54,925 nt of DNA. Source: Succinivibrio sp. (GTDB taxonomy: Bacteria; Pseudomonadota; Gammaproteobacteria; Enterobacterales; Succinivibrionaceae). The notes below the pieces were generated by a model, which did no database searches, was not told the DNA's origin, and saw only the letters and a program-made list of their open reading frames with translations. The stretch is taken from contig JAFUGP010000099.1 of assembly GCA_017469335.1 (NCBI GenBank), positions 1-54,925 of the forward strand, in the 5' to 3' direction. The number at the start of each line of letters is the position of its first letter. The first letter of the stretch is position 1. Below, one piece after another: positions 9,168-17,802 of the stretch. The translations under genes were made by a program, and so were the position numbers.

Positions 9168-9982
9168 GCGGCGCTGTACCTCTGGTCGCGGGCGTACCGA
9201 GAGTGCTCTGGAAACTGTTCCTGGGCAGTGCGCTGTGTACCGCCGTATCCGGGCTTACCCTGCTGTTGCTCTGTCAGAGCGCCGCCGCAGCCGATCTGGA
9301 CATTTCAGCCTTTACGGTCAGGACCAATCCCGACGGGACGCAGGACTACAACGTCTCGCTGCAGGTGGTCATCCTCATGTCCATGCTGTCGTTCATCCCC
9401 TCCTTGCTGGTGATGACGACCTCATTTACCCGCATAGTCATAGTGATGGTGATTCTCAGGCAGGCCATGGGTCTGCAGACCTCTCCGTCCAATCAGATCA
9501 TCATCGGTATCGGACTGTTTCTGACCGTATTTATCATGACCCCGGTCTTTGACCGTGTCTATACAGACGCCATTGAACCTTACTTAAACGATCAGATCAC
9601 GGCCCGTGAGGCTTTTCAGCGCGGCCAGGATCCGTTGCGGCATTTCATGATTGAGCAGACCCGCATCAGCGATCTCAACTCTTTCTCGCAGTACGCCAAT
9701 GTTCAAGTTGATAATTATGAAGATCTGCCGTTGCGGGTGGTGATCCCCGCTTTCATGGTCTCAGAGTTGAAGACTGCCTTTCAGATAGGTTTCATGATCT
9801 TTTTGCCCTTCCTGATCATTGACCTGGTGGTAGCCTCGATCCTGATGGCCATGGGCATGATGATGCTCTCGCCCATGATCGTGTCGCTGCCTTTCAAACT
9901 CATGCTCTTTGTGCTGGTGGACGGTTGGTCGCTCATCATGGGCACTTTGGTGCAGAGCTTCGGGTTGGGCATACCTACTTGA
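9164..9982 (+). CDS. fliP: Flagellar export gate protein FliP
   Basis: FliP forms the core of the type III export gate as FliP5Q4R1. The 272-residue product has an N-terminal hydrophobic leader ending near [10 protein letters not shown], as is common in FliP. It then has membrane helices with the hallmark segments [16 protein letters not shown] and [14 protein letters not shown] near the C-terminus. The start is GTG at 9164, overlapping the fliO stop. A downstream in-frame start would remove part of the signal peptide, so the long form is preferred. fliQ follows after 17 bases. Confidence 0.97.
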   Translation: MSGAVPLVAGVPRVLWKLFLGSALCTAVSGLTLLLLCQSAAAADLDISAFTVRTNPDGTQDYNVSLQVVILMSMLSFIPSLLVMTTSFTRIVIVMVILRQAMGLQTSPSNQIIIGIGLFLTVFIMTPVFDRVYTDAIEPYLNDQITAREAFQRGQDPLRHFMIEQTRISDLNSFSQYANVQVDNYEDLPLRVVIPAFMVSELKTAFQIGFMIFLPFLIIDLVVASILMAMGMMMLSPMIVSLPFKLMLFVLVDGWSLIMGTLVQSFGLGIPT

Positions 9983-9999
9983 AGTCAGGGAGATGAAGC

Positions 10000-10269
10000 G
10001 TGGAACCTGAGGTATTCGTAGATATCGTAAGACAGGCGCTGGGACTGGTGGCCCTGCTGGTGGCGGCCTCGATTCTGCCCTCTTTGTGCGTGGGCCTGTG
10101 TGTGTCCATCTTTCAGGCGGCTACCTCCATCAACGAGCAGACCCTGTCCTTTCTCCCCCGTTTGCTGGTTACGGTGGTGGCACTGATCATCGGAGCTCAC
10201 TGGGGACTGGAACGTCTGATGTCCTTCTTCATCGGCATGGTCAATCAGATACCGCAGGTTCTATCCTGA
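10000..10269 (+). CDS. fliQ: Flagellar export gate protein FliQ
   Basis: FliQ is a small export-gate subunit with two membrane helices. The 89-residue product matches the family in length and pattern: a first helix around LGLVALLVAASILPSL, a conserved loop with FQAATSINEQTLSFLP (about residues 38-53), and a second helix around LLVTVVALIIG. The start is GTG at 10000, with GGGAGA about nine bases upstream. The stop TGA at 10267-10269 shares one base with the fliR ATG, so the two are likely translationally coupled. Confidence 0.96.
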   Translation: MEPEVFVDIVRQALGLVALLVAASILPSLCVGLCVSIFQAATSINEQTLSFLPRLLVTVVALIIGAHWGLERLMSFFIGMVNQIPQVLS

Positions 10270-11066
10270 TGAACCTGCTTGACACCATCACCATAGGTGC
10301 AGTGGCGTCAGTGATCTGGCCGCTGTGCCGGGTAGGCGGTTTTTTCATGACCATGTTCGTGGTCAGCGGCCGTACTGTGCCCATGCGGATCCGTCTGCTG
10401 GCTGCGGCGGCGTTTACCTTGTGCATCCTGCCCTCAATCCCGGCTCTGCCCGACGGTCTGGCTCCTTTTTCCGGCATAGGGATCCTCATTACCATCAAAG
10501 AGGTGCTCATCGGTGCCTGCATCGGTTTCATGACGCAGTTCATCTCACAGTGCTTCGTGCTGGCAGGTCAGACCGTGGCCATGCAGACCGGTCTGGGATT
10601 CGCCTCACTGGTCGATCCGGTATCAGGTACCAATACCCCGGTGGTAGGTCAGTTTTTTACGATCCTGACCACGCTGGTGTTTCTGGCCATAGACGGTCAC
10701 ATTATCTTCTTCAGGATGTTGCTGATGAGTTTTGTGACTCTGCCGCAGGGCGGGGAATTCATCTCTCCGGTGGGGCTGAGGGAAATGGTTGAATTCGGCA
10801 CTATGATGTTTTCTTCGGCACTGGCCATGGCCATGAGCGCCATCTGTACCATGCTGGTGGTGAACTTCACCTTCGGCGTGATGACCCGCGCCGCCCCTCA
10901 GCTGAATGTGTTCTCCATGGGCTTTGCGGTGAGCATGGTGGTGGGTCTGTTCATTGTCAGGACCAGTCTTAACGCCTATCTCAACACCTTTACCATGGTG
11001 TTCAACGAGGTGATGACCCGCACCTGCTCTTTGATCGGCACTTCCTGCGAAGGGATCCTGCAATAG
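10269..11066 (+). CDS. fliR: Flagellar export gate protein FliR
   Basis: FliR is the single-copy export-gate subunit that completes the FliPQ helical channel. From the ATG at 10269 the product is 265 residues with about six membrane helices. Family segments include RVGGFFMTMF near the N-terminus, QTGLGFASLVDP in the middle and APQLNVFSMGFAVSM in the C-terminal half. An in-frame start farther upstream inside fliQ is possible but would add out-of-frame fliQ translation. It ends the visible fli operon; no flhB follows, and the next gene runs in the opposite direction. Confidence 0.96.
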   Translation: MNLLDTITIGAVASVIWPLCRVGGFFMTMFVVSGRTVPMRIRLLAAAAFTLCILPSIPALPDGLAPFSGIGILITIKEVLIGACIGFMTQFISQCFVLAGQTVAMQTGLGFASLVDPVSGTNTPVVGQFFTILTTLVFLAIDGHIIFFRMLLMSFVTLPQGGEFISPVGLREMVEFGTMMFSSALAMAMSAICTMLVVNFTFGVMTRAAPQLNVFSMGFAVSMVVGLFIVRTSLNAYLNTFTMVFNEVMTRTCSLIGTSCEGILQ

Positions 11067-11096
11067 GTCGCGGGCATCAACTTCTGTCAGCCGCTC

Positions 11097-11330
11097 TGCG
11101 TCTGGTCCGCCTCAAACTTGGGTGCCTGCACTCTTTTTAGCAGTGAGGAGGGCACGATAGACAGCCCCGTCCGCCAGCAGATCACGCAGGGTGATTTTGG
11201 AGGAGTGGTATTTACCACACTCTTGAACTGAAGATCTGTCAATAACCTATTGAGATCCGGTGTATTTTTGCGATATACGGGGACCGATGCCTCCAAACTA
11301 GGACGCTTTGCGTCTAATCCGCCTCAAACT
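11097..11330. repeat. Pair of 22-base direct repeats flanking the fliR-ppnN gap
   Basis: The 22-base segment at 11097-11118 recurs at 11309-11330 with 20 of 22 bases identical (TGCGTCT then GG or AA then TCCGCCTCAAACT). The second copy contains the end of ppnN including its stop. In the first copy the stop is replaced by a sense codon. The spacing is 212 bases. It looks like a relic of a partial duplication of the ppnN 3' end. The rest of the 247-base gap has an imperfect palindrome near 11204-11223 and nothing else I can name. Confidence 0.6.
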
Positions 11331-12693
11331 CATAACAAGGCTTATAGTCACGCTGCTCGATGAGAATGCGCCCCTGTTCGATGAAGTCCTTCATCAAGCC
11401 TGCCATGCTCTCAATGATGTCCTTGTCCCCATGCAGTTTGAAGGGACCGCGCTCGGCCACCAGGCGCGCGGCCTTTTCCTTGACGTTGCCGGCGACAATA
11501 CCTGAGAAGGCGCTGCGCAACGCGGCCGCCAGTTTCCAGGGTTCCTGCTCGCGGTGCAGATTCAGCGCTGCCATGCTCTCATGGGTGACATCGCCTGATT
11601 TCTGCAGTTCCCAGGGTATGTTCAAGGACCAGTTGAAGGAATATGAGTCATGAGTGAGAGTGCGGTGATCGCGCACCGTCTTCAAAGACTGCTTGACCTT
11701 TTGCGCCACCGTCTCGGGATCATCGGTTATGCGGGTGTAAAAGCGCGTTACATCCTCGCCGAAACATTTAATGAGAAAACGCTCCAGGGCATCAAAATAA
11801 TCCTTGCTGCGTTCATTGCCGGTGAGGATGAGCGGCAAAGTGGTATAGCGGTTGTCTGGATGCATCTTGATGCAGAGAATAAACAGCAGTTCTTCGGCCG
11901 TACCGGGACCACCGGGGAAGATGATCATGGTATGGCCTAAGCGCACAAAGGCCTCCAGACGTTTTTCGATATCAGGAAGGATCACCAGATCGGTGATCAT
12001 GGAATTAGGCGGCTCGGCGGCGATGATGGAGGGCTCGGTCAGGCCGATGAGCCGGCACTGCTCCACACAGCCCTGCTGACAGTGCCCGGTCAACGAGCCT
12101 TTCATGGGAGCTTCCATGATCCCGGGGCCGCAGCCGGTGCAGATGTCGATGCACCTCAGTCCCAGCGCGAAGCCCACGCGGTAGGCATAGTCGTATTCAT
12201 CCTGCTCAATGGCATGTCCGCCCCAGCATACAGCCAGATTGGGCTTGAGTCCGCCGCGCATCACTCCGGCATTGCGCAGCAGCAAAAACACATAATTGCT
12301 GGTGATCTCCTGCTCGCTGACTTCTTCGGCACTCATCATTTGCAGCAGCTTTTCGTGCTGATATACCTTAATCTGCACTATATCGCGCAACACCGCATAG
12401 AGATGGTCGCGGATGATCTTGATAATCTCACCGTCCACTACCGACGAGGCAGGCGGGTTGATGAGCTCAATCTTCAGTCCGCGTTCATTGCGCATGACAT
12501 TGATGGCGAAATCGCGGTAATTCTCCAGCATCTCCTTGGAATTGTCGGTGACGCTGCCGCTGTTGAGTACGGCCAGAGAACAGCTGCGGTACAGCTCGTA
12601 AAGATCTCCTTTGGTGTTGTGGGAGATGCGGTCAGCCTCAATCTGAGTGAGCATGGCCAGCGGACCTTCGGGCCAGATAACATGAACGCTCAT
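11314..12693 (-). CDS. ppnN: Nucleotide 5'-monophosphate nucleosidase PpnN (YgdH)
   Basis: PpnN splits purine and pyrimidine nucleoside monophosphates into base and ribose 5-phosphate, and in E. coli is stimulated by (p)ppGpp. The 459-residue product (E. coli about 454) closely follows YgdH. The N-terminal domain has CSLAVLNSGSVTDNSKE and LKIELINPPASS. A central LOG-type Rossmann domain carries CGPGIMEAPMKGS, and FPGGPGTAEE supplies the nucleotide-binding and catalytic loop. The ATG at 12693 fits the family start. It lies 84 bases downstream of queF on the same strand, so it could be co-transcribed or have its own promoter. Its 3' end is partly repeated in the neighbouring gap. Confidence 0.95.
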   Translation of the reverse strand: MSVHVIWPEGPLAMLTQIEADRISHNTKGDLYELYRSCSLAVLNSGSVTDNSKEMLENYRDFAINVMRNERGLKIELINPPASSVVDGEIIKIIRDHLYAVLRDIVQIKVYQHEKLLQMMSAEEVSEQEITSNYVFLLLRNAGVMRGGLKPNLAVCWGGHAIEQDEYDYAYRVGFALGLRCIDICTGCGPGIMEAPMKGSLTGHCQQGCVEQCRLIGLTEPSIIAAEPPNSMITDLVILPDIEKRLEAFVRLGHTMIIFPGGPGTAEELLFILCIKMHPDNRYTTLPLILTGNERSKDYFDALERFLIKCFGEDVTRFYTRITDDPETVAQKVKQSLKTVRDHRTLTHDSYSFNWSLNIPWELQKSGDVTHESMAALNLHREQEPWKLAAALRSAFSGIVAGNVKEKAARLVAERGPFKLHGDKDIIESMAGLMKDFIEQGRILIEQRDYKPCYEFEAD

Positions 12694-12711
12694 AACAGTA
12701 ACCCTTGTGAT

Positions 12712-12734
12712 GTTTAAACCAAGACAGATGTCTT
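12712..12734. promoter_or_regulatory. Paired palindromes upstream of ppnN
   Basis: GTTTAAAC (12712-12719) and AAGACA-GA-TGTCTT (12721-12734) are two adjacent perfect palindromes in the 84-base gap between queF and ppnN. They lie 19-41 bases before the ppnN start codon. This is a plausible operator or a short stem in the leader. I do not recognise the binding protein. Confidence 0.3.
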
Positions 12735-12778
12735 CAGTTTAGACATAACAGGCAACTAAAACCGTGAGTGAAGGTTAA

Positions 12779-13588
12779 TTACTGACGCAGCAAGCGCGGG
12801 GGAAGGCGGTTGGTTACGATGTTGCTGCGCAGGGGACTGATATCGATGCCCCCGCGGCGGCTGAAACAGGCATAAACGGTTAACTGTTCGGGCTTGAGCA
12901 TTTCCCGAATGTCGCTGTAGATCATCTCCACGCATTGCTCGTGAAAACCGGCGTGACGGCGCAGCGAGCACAGATACAGCCACAGACTGCGGCGGCTTAG
13001 CTGCCGGCCCTGATAGGTGATGCTGACACTGGCATAGTCAGGCTGTCCTGTGACCGGGCAGAGCGTACGCAGACAATTAGAGCGCAGAGTCTCGGAGACC
13101 AGGTCATGATTTGGTGCGTACTCAAGCAGTTTGGGGTTGTAGCGGAAAGTGCCGCAACTGACGGTGGGATCGTCGATGAGCGTGCCTTCCATTCTCTCCG
13201 GTACAAATGGACAGTACTCCAGGTCGTAGAGCAGTACTTCCACCTCGGAGGAGGTGATTTCGTTCAGATCGCGGGTGATGAGACGCTGTACTTCATCAAT
13301 GTCTGCAAACTTGGTCTGGGAAAAGGAAGTCAGGTAGAGTTTAAGTGATTTTGATTCCACGATACAGGTGCTGTCGGCCGGCACCTTAAGAGTCCCGCAG
13401 GCTATCTTGGGTGCCCCGTTAGGCAGGAGAAAGGTGAGCTCGTACAGACGCCACAGGTCAAAGCCGGTGAAATTCTTGCAGGAAAGCGTGGCTCTGCCTA
13501 TGGCGCGATCCACGGTACGCAGCAGTTTGGGGCTGTATTCTTCGCAGTAGGTGACAGGGCGACCTAGTTGCAGGGTTTTTGAGGCCAT
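12779..13588 (-). CDS. queF: NADPH-dependent 7-cyano-7-deazaguanine reductase QueF
   Basis: QueF reduces preQ0 to preQ1 in queuosine synthesis. The 269-residue product is the long, two-domain form found in gammaproteobacteria. It has the NADPH-binding pattern ESKSLKLYLTSFSQTKF in the N-terminal half. The catalytic cysteine and aspartate are in LCPVTGQPD. The C-terminal FHEQCVEMI and ARRGGIDI-like region matches E. coli QueF. I use ATG 13588, preceded by GGAG, rather than a longer frame, because it starts like the family and shares one base with the rsmE stop (TGATG). The two genes therefore form a coupled pair. Confidence 0.96.
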   Translation of the reverse strand: MASKTLQLGRPVTYCEEYSPKLLRTVDRAIGRATLSCKNFTGFDLWRLYELTFLLPNGAPKIACGTLKVPADSTCIVESKSLKLYLTSFSQTKFADIDEVQRLITRDLNEITSSEVEVLLYDLEYCPFVPERMEGTLIDDPTVSCGTFRYNPKLLEYAPNHDLVSETLRSNCLRTLCPVTGQPDYASVSITYQGRQLSRRSLWLYLCSLRRHAGFHEQCVEMIYSDIREMLKPEQLTVYACFSRRGGIDISPLRSNIVTNRLPPRLLRQ

Positions 13589-14325
13589 CAGATATCTCCA
13601 TACATAGCTTGCAAAGCACTTAAGGCACATAACGCCGCCGTTTCGGTACGCAGCACCCTTGGCCCTAAGGACAGCGCTTTAAAGCCCAGTTCCAGGGCTT
13701 GTTGCTCTTCGTCCGAACTGAGCCCGCCCTCGGGGCCTACCAGCATTCTTAAGGCTCCCGCGGTGCAGACGTCATTTCCCAGGGTGTTTATTCTCTGACC
13801 CTGAGCGGGGGACAACAGCAGCGAGAGTTTATCCAGGTCACGGGCAAGCCAGGATTTGAGCGTAGTTAACTCGTTTATTTGCGGTACCACCGCACGACCG
13901 CACTGTTCGCTGGCGGCGCGGGCGATGGCCTGCCATTGACGCACTTTGCGTTGCGCGCGTTCTTTATCGAGCTGCACTCCGCAACGCTCGGAACTGAGCG
14001 GTGCAATAACCGCCACGCCCAACTCCACAGCCTTTTGAATGGTAAATTCCATTTTCTCACCGCGGCTTACCACCTGACCTAGCTCTATGTGCAACGGGCT
14101 CTCCCGGGCAAGCTCAACCCTAGTGCCCAAGGCGGCGTAGGCCTTTTTGCCCTGTAATTTAAGCACGGCCTGACAGGCCACTCCCGCGCCGTCAAATACA
14201 ACAAAGGGAGTGCCTTCGGTGCAGCGCAGTACCCGTACCAAGTGTCCGGTGGCATCCTCATCAAGCGGCAACAACGTGCCGCAGGTGAGATCCACACCCA
14301 TCTGGCAGATCCTGAGCTCCCTCAA
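13588..14325 (-). CDS. rsmE: 16S rRNA (uracil-1498-N3) methyltransferase RsmE
   Basis: RsmE methylates U1498 of 16S rRNA using S-adenosylmethionine. The 245-residue product has an N-terminal PUA-like domain (HLVRVLR near residue 28) and a C-terminal SPOUT knot with VGPEGG at about 196-201 and LGPRVLRTETA at about 220-230, the cofactor-binding signature. The start appears to be TTG at 14325. A GAGGTG site lies about five bases upstream, and the extra residues align with the family N-terminus, whereas the first in-frame ATG at 14301 would cut it short. The SAM synthase gene metK lies 1.1 kb away. Confidence 0.94.
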   Translation of the reverse strand: MRELRICQMGVDLTCGTLLPLDEDATGHLVRVLRCTEGTPFVVFDGAGVACQAVLKLQGKKAYAALGTRVELARESPLHIELGQVVSRGEKMEFTIQKAVELGVAVIAPLSSERCGVQLDKERAQRKVRQWQAIARAASEQCGRAVVPQINELTTLKSWLARDLDKLSLLLSPAQGQRINTLGNDVCTAGALRMLVGPEGGLSSDEEQQALELGFKALSLGPRVLRTETAALCALSALQAMYGDI

Positions 14326-14468
14326 ATCTTCACCTCGTCTGTGTGCGGTTATGGAGTGATCTTTGCTAGACTTGAAGCGACAACCTGTTATGTCACCACA
14401 GTTTTTTGTAGGTTAGAGACGATGGCTGAGCCTGTCAAGAGCATTTTGTTCAAGAGGTAACCGAGCGC

Positions 14469-15311
14469 ATGCAGAACATTGATTTGAGAACCATTGCCAC
14501 CTTCGGTGTGGCAGGCAACTTTACCGGCCATTTGGAACAGGCAGGCGAGGCGGCGGATTTTACCAAGGTCAAGGCTGCCCAGGGAGCTCCCAAGGCGGTT
14601 TTTCCCACCTATATTCCCGGCGGCGGCAACGCCGTGCCGGAGTATCTTAGGATATTCCCTTTTGACCAGAGCAGAATCATTTTTCCGCAGGGCGAGGAAA
14701 AACTGCAGATTGAGCCTGAGTGCGCGGTGATTTTCAAGGCCACCTGGCAGCAGGATAAAATCGTCGCTCTGCAGGCCCTGTCCTTTGCCGCCTCCAATGA
14801 CTGTTCCATTCGCAAGGCCGGCGCCAGCAAGATCAGCGAAAAGAAAAACTGGGGGCCCTCCAGCAAGGGCTTTTCCTCTCAGACCATTCAGATTGACAAG
14901 TTTGCCTCAGGCGGGGTGCTGGATCGCTACCGTATCGCCTCGTTTTTGGTGCGTGAGGGCACGGCCCATCCCTACGGCGAGGACAGTGCGGTCAAGGATT
15001 ACAGCTACATTTACGGGCAGCTCACCGATTGGCTTATCGAGCGTTTCAACGGGCAGCAGGACGAGGGACCGGCCGAACATCTGTCATCTTACCTCAATGC
15101 CTGCGGGCATCCTCAGCAACTGATGGTCTCCATCGGGGCCACCCGTTACACCCAGTTCGGGCAAACCAATTTCTTAAAGGGCGGTGATATTGCGGTGGTG
15201 GTGCTCTACCCCGGTGATGTCTATCGGTCCGACGAGATAGAGAAAATGGCGGGAAGCGGCGAGTTCAACGATCCGGCCATCTCCGTGCTCTCGCAGCTGG
15301 TGGTAGTCTGA
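14469..15311 (+). CDS. DUF5718-like conserved protein
   Basis: The function is unknown. The 280-residue product resembles, from memory, the DUF5718 family: an N-terminal FGVAGNFTGHLEQAGEAADF (residues about 12-31), then a Gly/Pro segment FPTYIPGG, and later DRYRIASFLVREG and GDIAVVVLYPGDVY. There is no signal peptide or membrane helix, so it should be cytoplasmic. The ATG follows an AAGAGGTAA-type site. It stands alone, divergent from rsmE-queF and convergent with metK. The conserved middle resembles fumarylacetoacetase-fold proteins only in general character. I would not assign a reaction. Confidence 0.75.
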   Translation: MQNIDLRTIATFGVAGNFTGHLEQAGEAADFTKVKAAQGAPKAVFPTYIPGGGNAVPEYLRIFPFDQSRIIFPQGEEKLQIEPECAVIFKATWQQDKIVALQALSFAASNDCSIRKAGASKISEKKNWGPSSKGFSSQTIQIDKFASGGVLDRYRIASFLVREGTAHPYGEDSAVKDYSYIYGQLTDWLIERFNGQQDEGPAEHLSSYLNACGHPQQLMVSIGATRYTQFGQTNFLKGGDIAVVVLYPGDVYRSDEIEKMAGSGEFNDPAISVLSQLVVV

Positions 15312-15345
15312 TTGAGGCTGCAACAGCAGGCTCACCATCAAAACA

Positions 15346-15376
15346 AATCCCCGTCAGCACAGGCCAGGCGGGGATT
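15346..15376. terminator. Terminator between convergent DUF5718-like gene and metK
   Basis: AATCCCCG (15346-15353) pairs perfectly with CGGGGATT (15369-15376) around a 15-base loop. On the minus strand it is followed by TTGTTTTGAT, so it best serves metK. On the plus strand the tail is ATTGATTTTAC, which may terminate the gene from the left less well. Confidence 0.7.
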
Positions 15377-15419
15377 ATTGATTTTACTGTCTCAGAATCT
15401 TCAGCTGAGGTTTGGTCAC

Positions 15420-16568
15420 TTAGCTTAAGTTTGCTTTTAAGGCCTCGGCTTTGTCGGTTTTCTCCCAGGGGAAGCCTTCGCGGCCGAAGTGGCCGTAGGT
15501 GGCGGTGGGCGCGTAGATGGGACGCAGCAGGTCGAGCATCTTGATGAGCCCGTAAGGACGCAGATCGAAGACCTCGCGCACTCCCCTGGCAATTTTTTCA
15601 TCATCAATCTTGCCCGTACCGAAGGTGTTGATGCTAACCGAGACCGGCTCGGCCACACCGATGGCGTAGGAGATCTGGATCTCGCAGCGTTCGGCCAGAC
15701 CGGCCGCTACCACATTTTTGGCCACATAGCGGGCGGCGTAGGCTGCCGAGCGGTCCACCTTGGAGGGGTCTTTGCCCGAGAAACAGCCGCCGCCGTGACG
15801 GGCGGCACCGCCGTAGGTGTCCACGATGATCTTGCGTCCGGTCAGACCGCAGTCGCCGACCGGCCCGCCGATGACGAAACGCCCTGTGGGGTTGATGAAG
15901 TATTTGGTCTGGGCGGTGAGGTACTTGGTGGGGATGACCTTCTTGATGATCTCCTCCATCACGCCTTCATGCACTATGTCCTGCGAGACCCCCGGATCGT
16001 GCTGCGTGGACAGCACCACCGTATCGACACCGGCCACCGAGCCGTCATCGTTGTAGATGAAGGTCACCTGACTTTTGGCATCGGGCCTCAGCCAGGGCAG
16101 GATGTGCGAACGGCGCACCTCGGCCTGCCGCTGCATCAGGAGGTGAGCATAGGTGATGGGGGCGGGCATAAGCACCGGGGTTTCCGAGCAGGCGTAGCCG
16201 AACATCAGGCCCTGGTCGCCGGCGCCCTGATCTTCGGGACGATCCCTGGACACACCCTGGTTGATGTCGGGGGATTGTTTGCCGATGGCGTTGACGAAGG
16301 CACAGTAGTGACCGTCGAAGCCCACCTCTGTGGAGTCGTAGCCAATCTCGCAGACCTTGCGGCGTACTACCTCCTCCACGTCTAAGGAGGCTGTGGTGGA
16401 GATTTCTCCTGCCACCAGAATCAGCCCCGTCTTAACCAGAGTTTCACAGGCGACATGCGCGTACTTGTCCTCTTTGAGGATGGTATCCAATATGGTGTCC
16501 GACACCTGATCGGCAACTTTGTCCGGATGTCCTTCTGACACCGACTCTGAGGTAAACAGCCTTGGCAT
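15420..16568 (-). CDS. metK: S-adenosylmethionine synthase MetK
   Basis: MetK makes S-adenosylmethionine from methionine and ATP with release of phosphate and diphosphate. The 382-residue product matches the bacterial family in length. It has GHPDK at 13-17, the signature GAGDQG at 115-120 and the glycine-rich P-loop-like segment [16 protein letters not shown] at 259-274. The ATG at 16568 has a strong AAGGAGT site upstream. It is monocistronic, with a terminator downstream and a TATAAT-bearing promoter upstream. I looked for known SAM riboswitch motifs in the leader and recognised none. Confidence 0.98.
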   Translation of the reverse strand: MPRLFTSESVSEGHPDKVADQVSDTILDTILKEDKYAHVACETLVKTGLILVAGEISTTASLDVEEVVRRKVCEIGYDSTEVGFDGHYCAFVNAIGKQSPDINQGVSRDRPEDQGAGDQGLMFGYACSETPVLMPAPITYAHLLMQRQAEVRRSHILPWLRPDAKSQVTFIYNDDGSVAGVDTVVLSTQHDPGVSQDIVHEGVMEEIIKKVIPTKYLTAQTKYFINPTGRFVIGGPVGDCGLTGRKIIVDTYGGAARHGGGCFSGKDPSKVDRSAAYAARYVAKNVVAAGLAERCEIQISYAIGVAEPVSVSINTFGTGKIDDEKIARGVREVFDLRPYGLIKMLDLLRPIYAPTATYGHFGREGFPWEKTDKAEALKANLS

Positions 16569-16636
16569 GGTAAGTACTCCTTAGTGGTACCGGGCTTTTA
16601 AACAAACAATTAGGCGAACACACGCCGCTTATTCAG

Positions 16637-16642
16637 ATTATA
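16637..16642 (-). promoter_or_regulatory. Candidate metK promoter (-10 TATAAT)
   Basis: Read on the minus strand, a perfect TATAAT occurs at 16642-16637, about 70 bases before the metK ATG. The best -35 at 17-18 bases is TGTAAC, a poor match, so the -35 is uncertain. It would give a leader of roughly 60 bases. Confidence 0.45.
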
Positions 16643-16659
16643 CCTTTATTGGATAAGAG

Positions 16660-16860
16660 GGTTACACCCTTTTGCGCGGGTTCCCGTGGAGTTGGCGCAG
16701 CTTAAACTGCACCTTATCAGGGCTATCGGCACAGGGGTGGCGGGGCTTGAGCAGGAATTGCAGGTCGCATGCTCCGACGCTGCTGTGCCAAACCTTGCCA
16801 CGAGCGCGGCTGCACCATAGTGGGAAAGTCAGGTTAGGTGGCGTCATGGGTCTTAAATCA
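16660..16860. other. Unassigned GC-rich structured segment between metK and tal
   Basis: This part of the 547-base gap is GC-rich and has nested complementary arms. GGCGCAG/CTGCACC lie at 16694-16700 and 16707-16713. GGCACAG pairs with CTGTGCC (16728-16734 with 16783-16789). GTCG pairs with CGAC inside (16764-16767 with 16775-16778). The first hairpin keeps pairing as G-U on the minus strand but has a C-A mismatch on the plus strand, which slightly favours a minus-strand RNA. Frames of about 60 and 126 codons cross it but lack good starts and family features. It matches none of 4.5S, RNase P, tmRNA or tRNA as I recall them. The remaining gap, 16861-17013, shows nothing I can name. Confidence 0.35.
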
Positions 16861-17013
16861 GGTGTATTTTACGGTCTGCTCGCAGGTCTTGTGATCTGTA
16901 GGCTAAAGGATGGCTGTACAGGCGTCAATTGTGTGAACAACATCATGTTTTTTAGCGGTATAGAACTTTTTATGACGTGCCTCAGAACTGCGTATTTTTA
17001 TCAGCGTGCACGT

Positions 17014-17042
17014 GTGTCAGAGCTTGAGTTTTTTGATAGAAT
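17014..17042 (+). promoter_or_regulatory. Candidate promoter of tal
   Basis: GTGTCA (17014-17019, four of six to the -35 consensus) and TAGAAT (17037-17042, five of six to the -10) are separated by 17 bases. They lie about 75 bases before the tal start codon. Confidence 0.5.
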
Positions 17043-17115
17043 TTTCGGCTGAAAAGACAGTCGCAAGACTCAAAATACAGGCATTGCAGCCTGCTTCAAA
17101 CATCAGGAGAAAAAC

Positions 17116-17766
17116 ATGCGTTTTTTTATAGACACAGCGAACGTTGACGAGATCCGCAAAGCCAATGACATGGGCGTTATCTGCGGTGTGACTACCAATC
17201 CCTCTCTGATTGCCAAGGAAGGCAGAGATTACGTCGAAGTCATCAAGGAGATCACCTCCATCGTCGACGGCCCCATCAGCGGTGAAGTGAAGCCCACCAC
17301 CTTAGATGCCGATCAAATGATTGTGGAGGCCCGTCAGATCGCGGCCATTCACCCCAACATGGTGGTGAAGATCCCCATCACCGCCGACGGCCTCAAGGCC
17401 TGCCACCAGTGCGCCAAGGAAGGCATCAAGACCAATCTGACGCTCTGCTTCAGCGCCAATCAGGCCCTGTTGGCTGCCCGCGCCGGTGCCACCTATGTCT
17501 CCCCCTTCATCGGCCGTCTGGATGACATTTCCGAGGATGGTCTGGAACTGATCAAGACCATTTCCGACATGTTTGCCATCAATGACATCGAGACCGAGAT
17601 TATCTGCGCTTCCGTGCGCACCCCGGTGCATGTTACGCAGTGCGCTCTGGCCGGTGCCGACATCGCCACGGTGCCCTTCAAGGTGATTATGCAGATGGTC
17701 AAGCATCCGCTCACCGATCAGGGCATCGAGAAATTCCAGGTCGATTACAAGAAGGTCTTCGGTTAA
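17116..17766 (+). CDS. tal: Small (class 4-type) transaldolase
   Basis: This enzyme moves a dihydroxyacetone unit between sugar phosphates in the non-oxidative pentose-phosphate pathway. The 216-residue product has the compact barrel of the TalC/FSA family: [11 protein letters not shown] at the N-terminus, GVTTNPSLI at 24-32, and the Schiff-base lysine K85 in VVKIP. Two diagnostic positions favour transaldolase over fructose-6-phosphate aldolase: E57 where FSA has Gln, and F131 where FSA has Tyr. The ATG has an AGGAG site. It is followed by a hairpin and then by tkt, its natural metabolic partner. Automatic labels as fructose-6-phosphate aldolase would be less apt. Confidence 0.92.
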   Translation: MRFFIDTANVDEIRKANDMGVICGVTTNPSLIAKEGRDYVEVIKEITSIVDGPISGEVKPTTLDADQMIVEARQIAAIHPNMVVKIPITADGLKACHQCAKEGIKTNLTLCFSANQALLAARAGATYVSPFIGRLDDISEDGLELIKTISDMFAINDIETEIICASVRTPVHVTQCALAGADIATVPFKVIMQMVKHPLTDQGIEKFQVDYKKVFG

Positions 17767-17802
17767 TCAGCGCTGCCTTCTCTTGAATAAATCATCAGTT
17801 GA

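Noticed and set aside
11087-11296. Minus-strand frame of 69 codons after fliR
   Set aside because: Its only recognisable part is the repeated ppnN 3' end; there is no ribosome binding site or family pattern.
16569-16640. SAM riboswitch in the metK leader
   Set aside because: The likely leader is only about 60 bases and shows none of the SAM aptamer core motifs I know.
16672-17052. Open frame of about 126 codons between metK and tal
   Set aside because: It has no good start or ribosome binding site, odd composition and no family features. It crosses the structured segment and the tal promoter.
17116-17766. Label as fructose-6-phosphate aldolase
   Set aside because: The two diagnostic residues are Glu and Phe, as in transaldolases.
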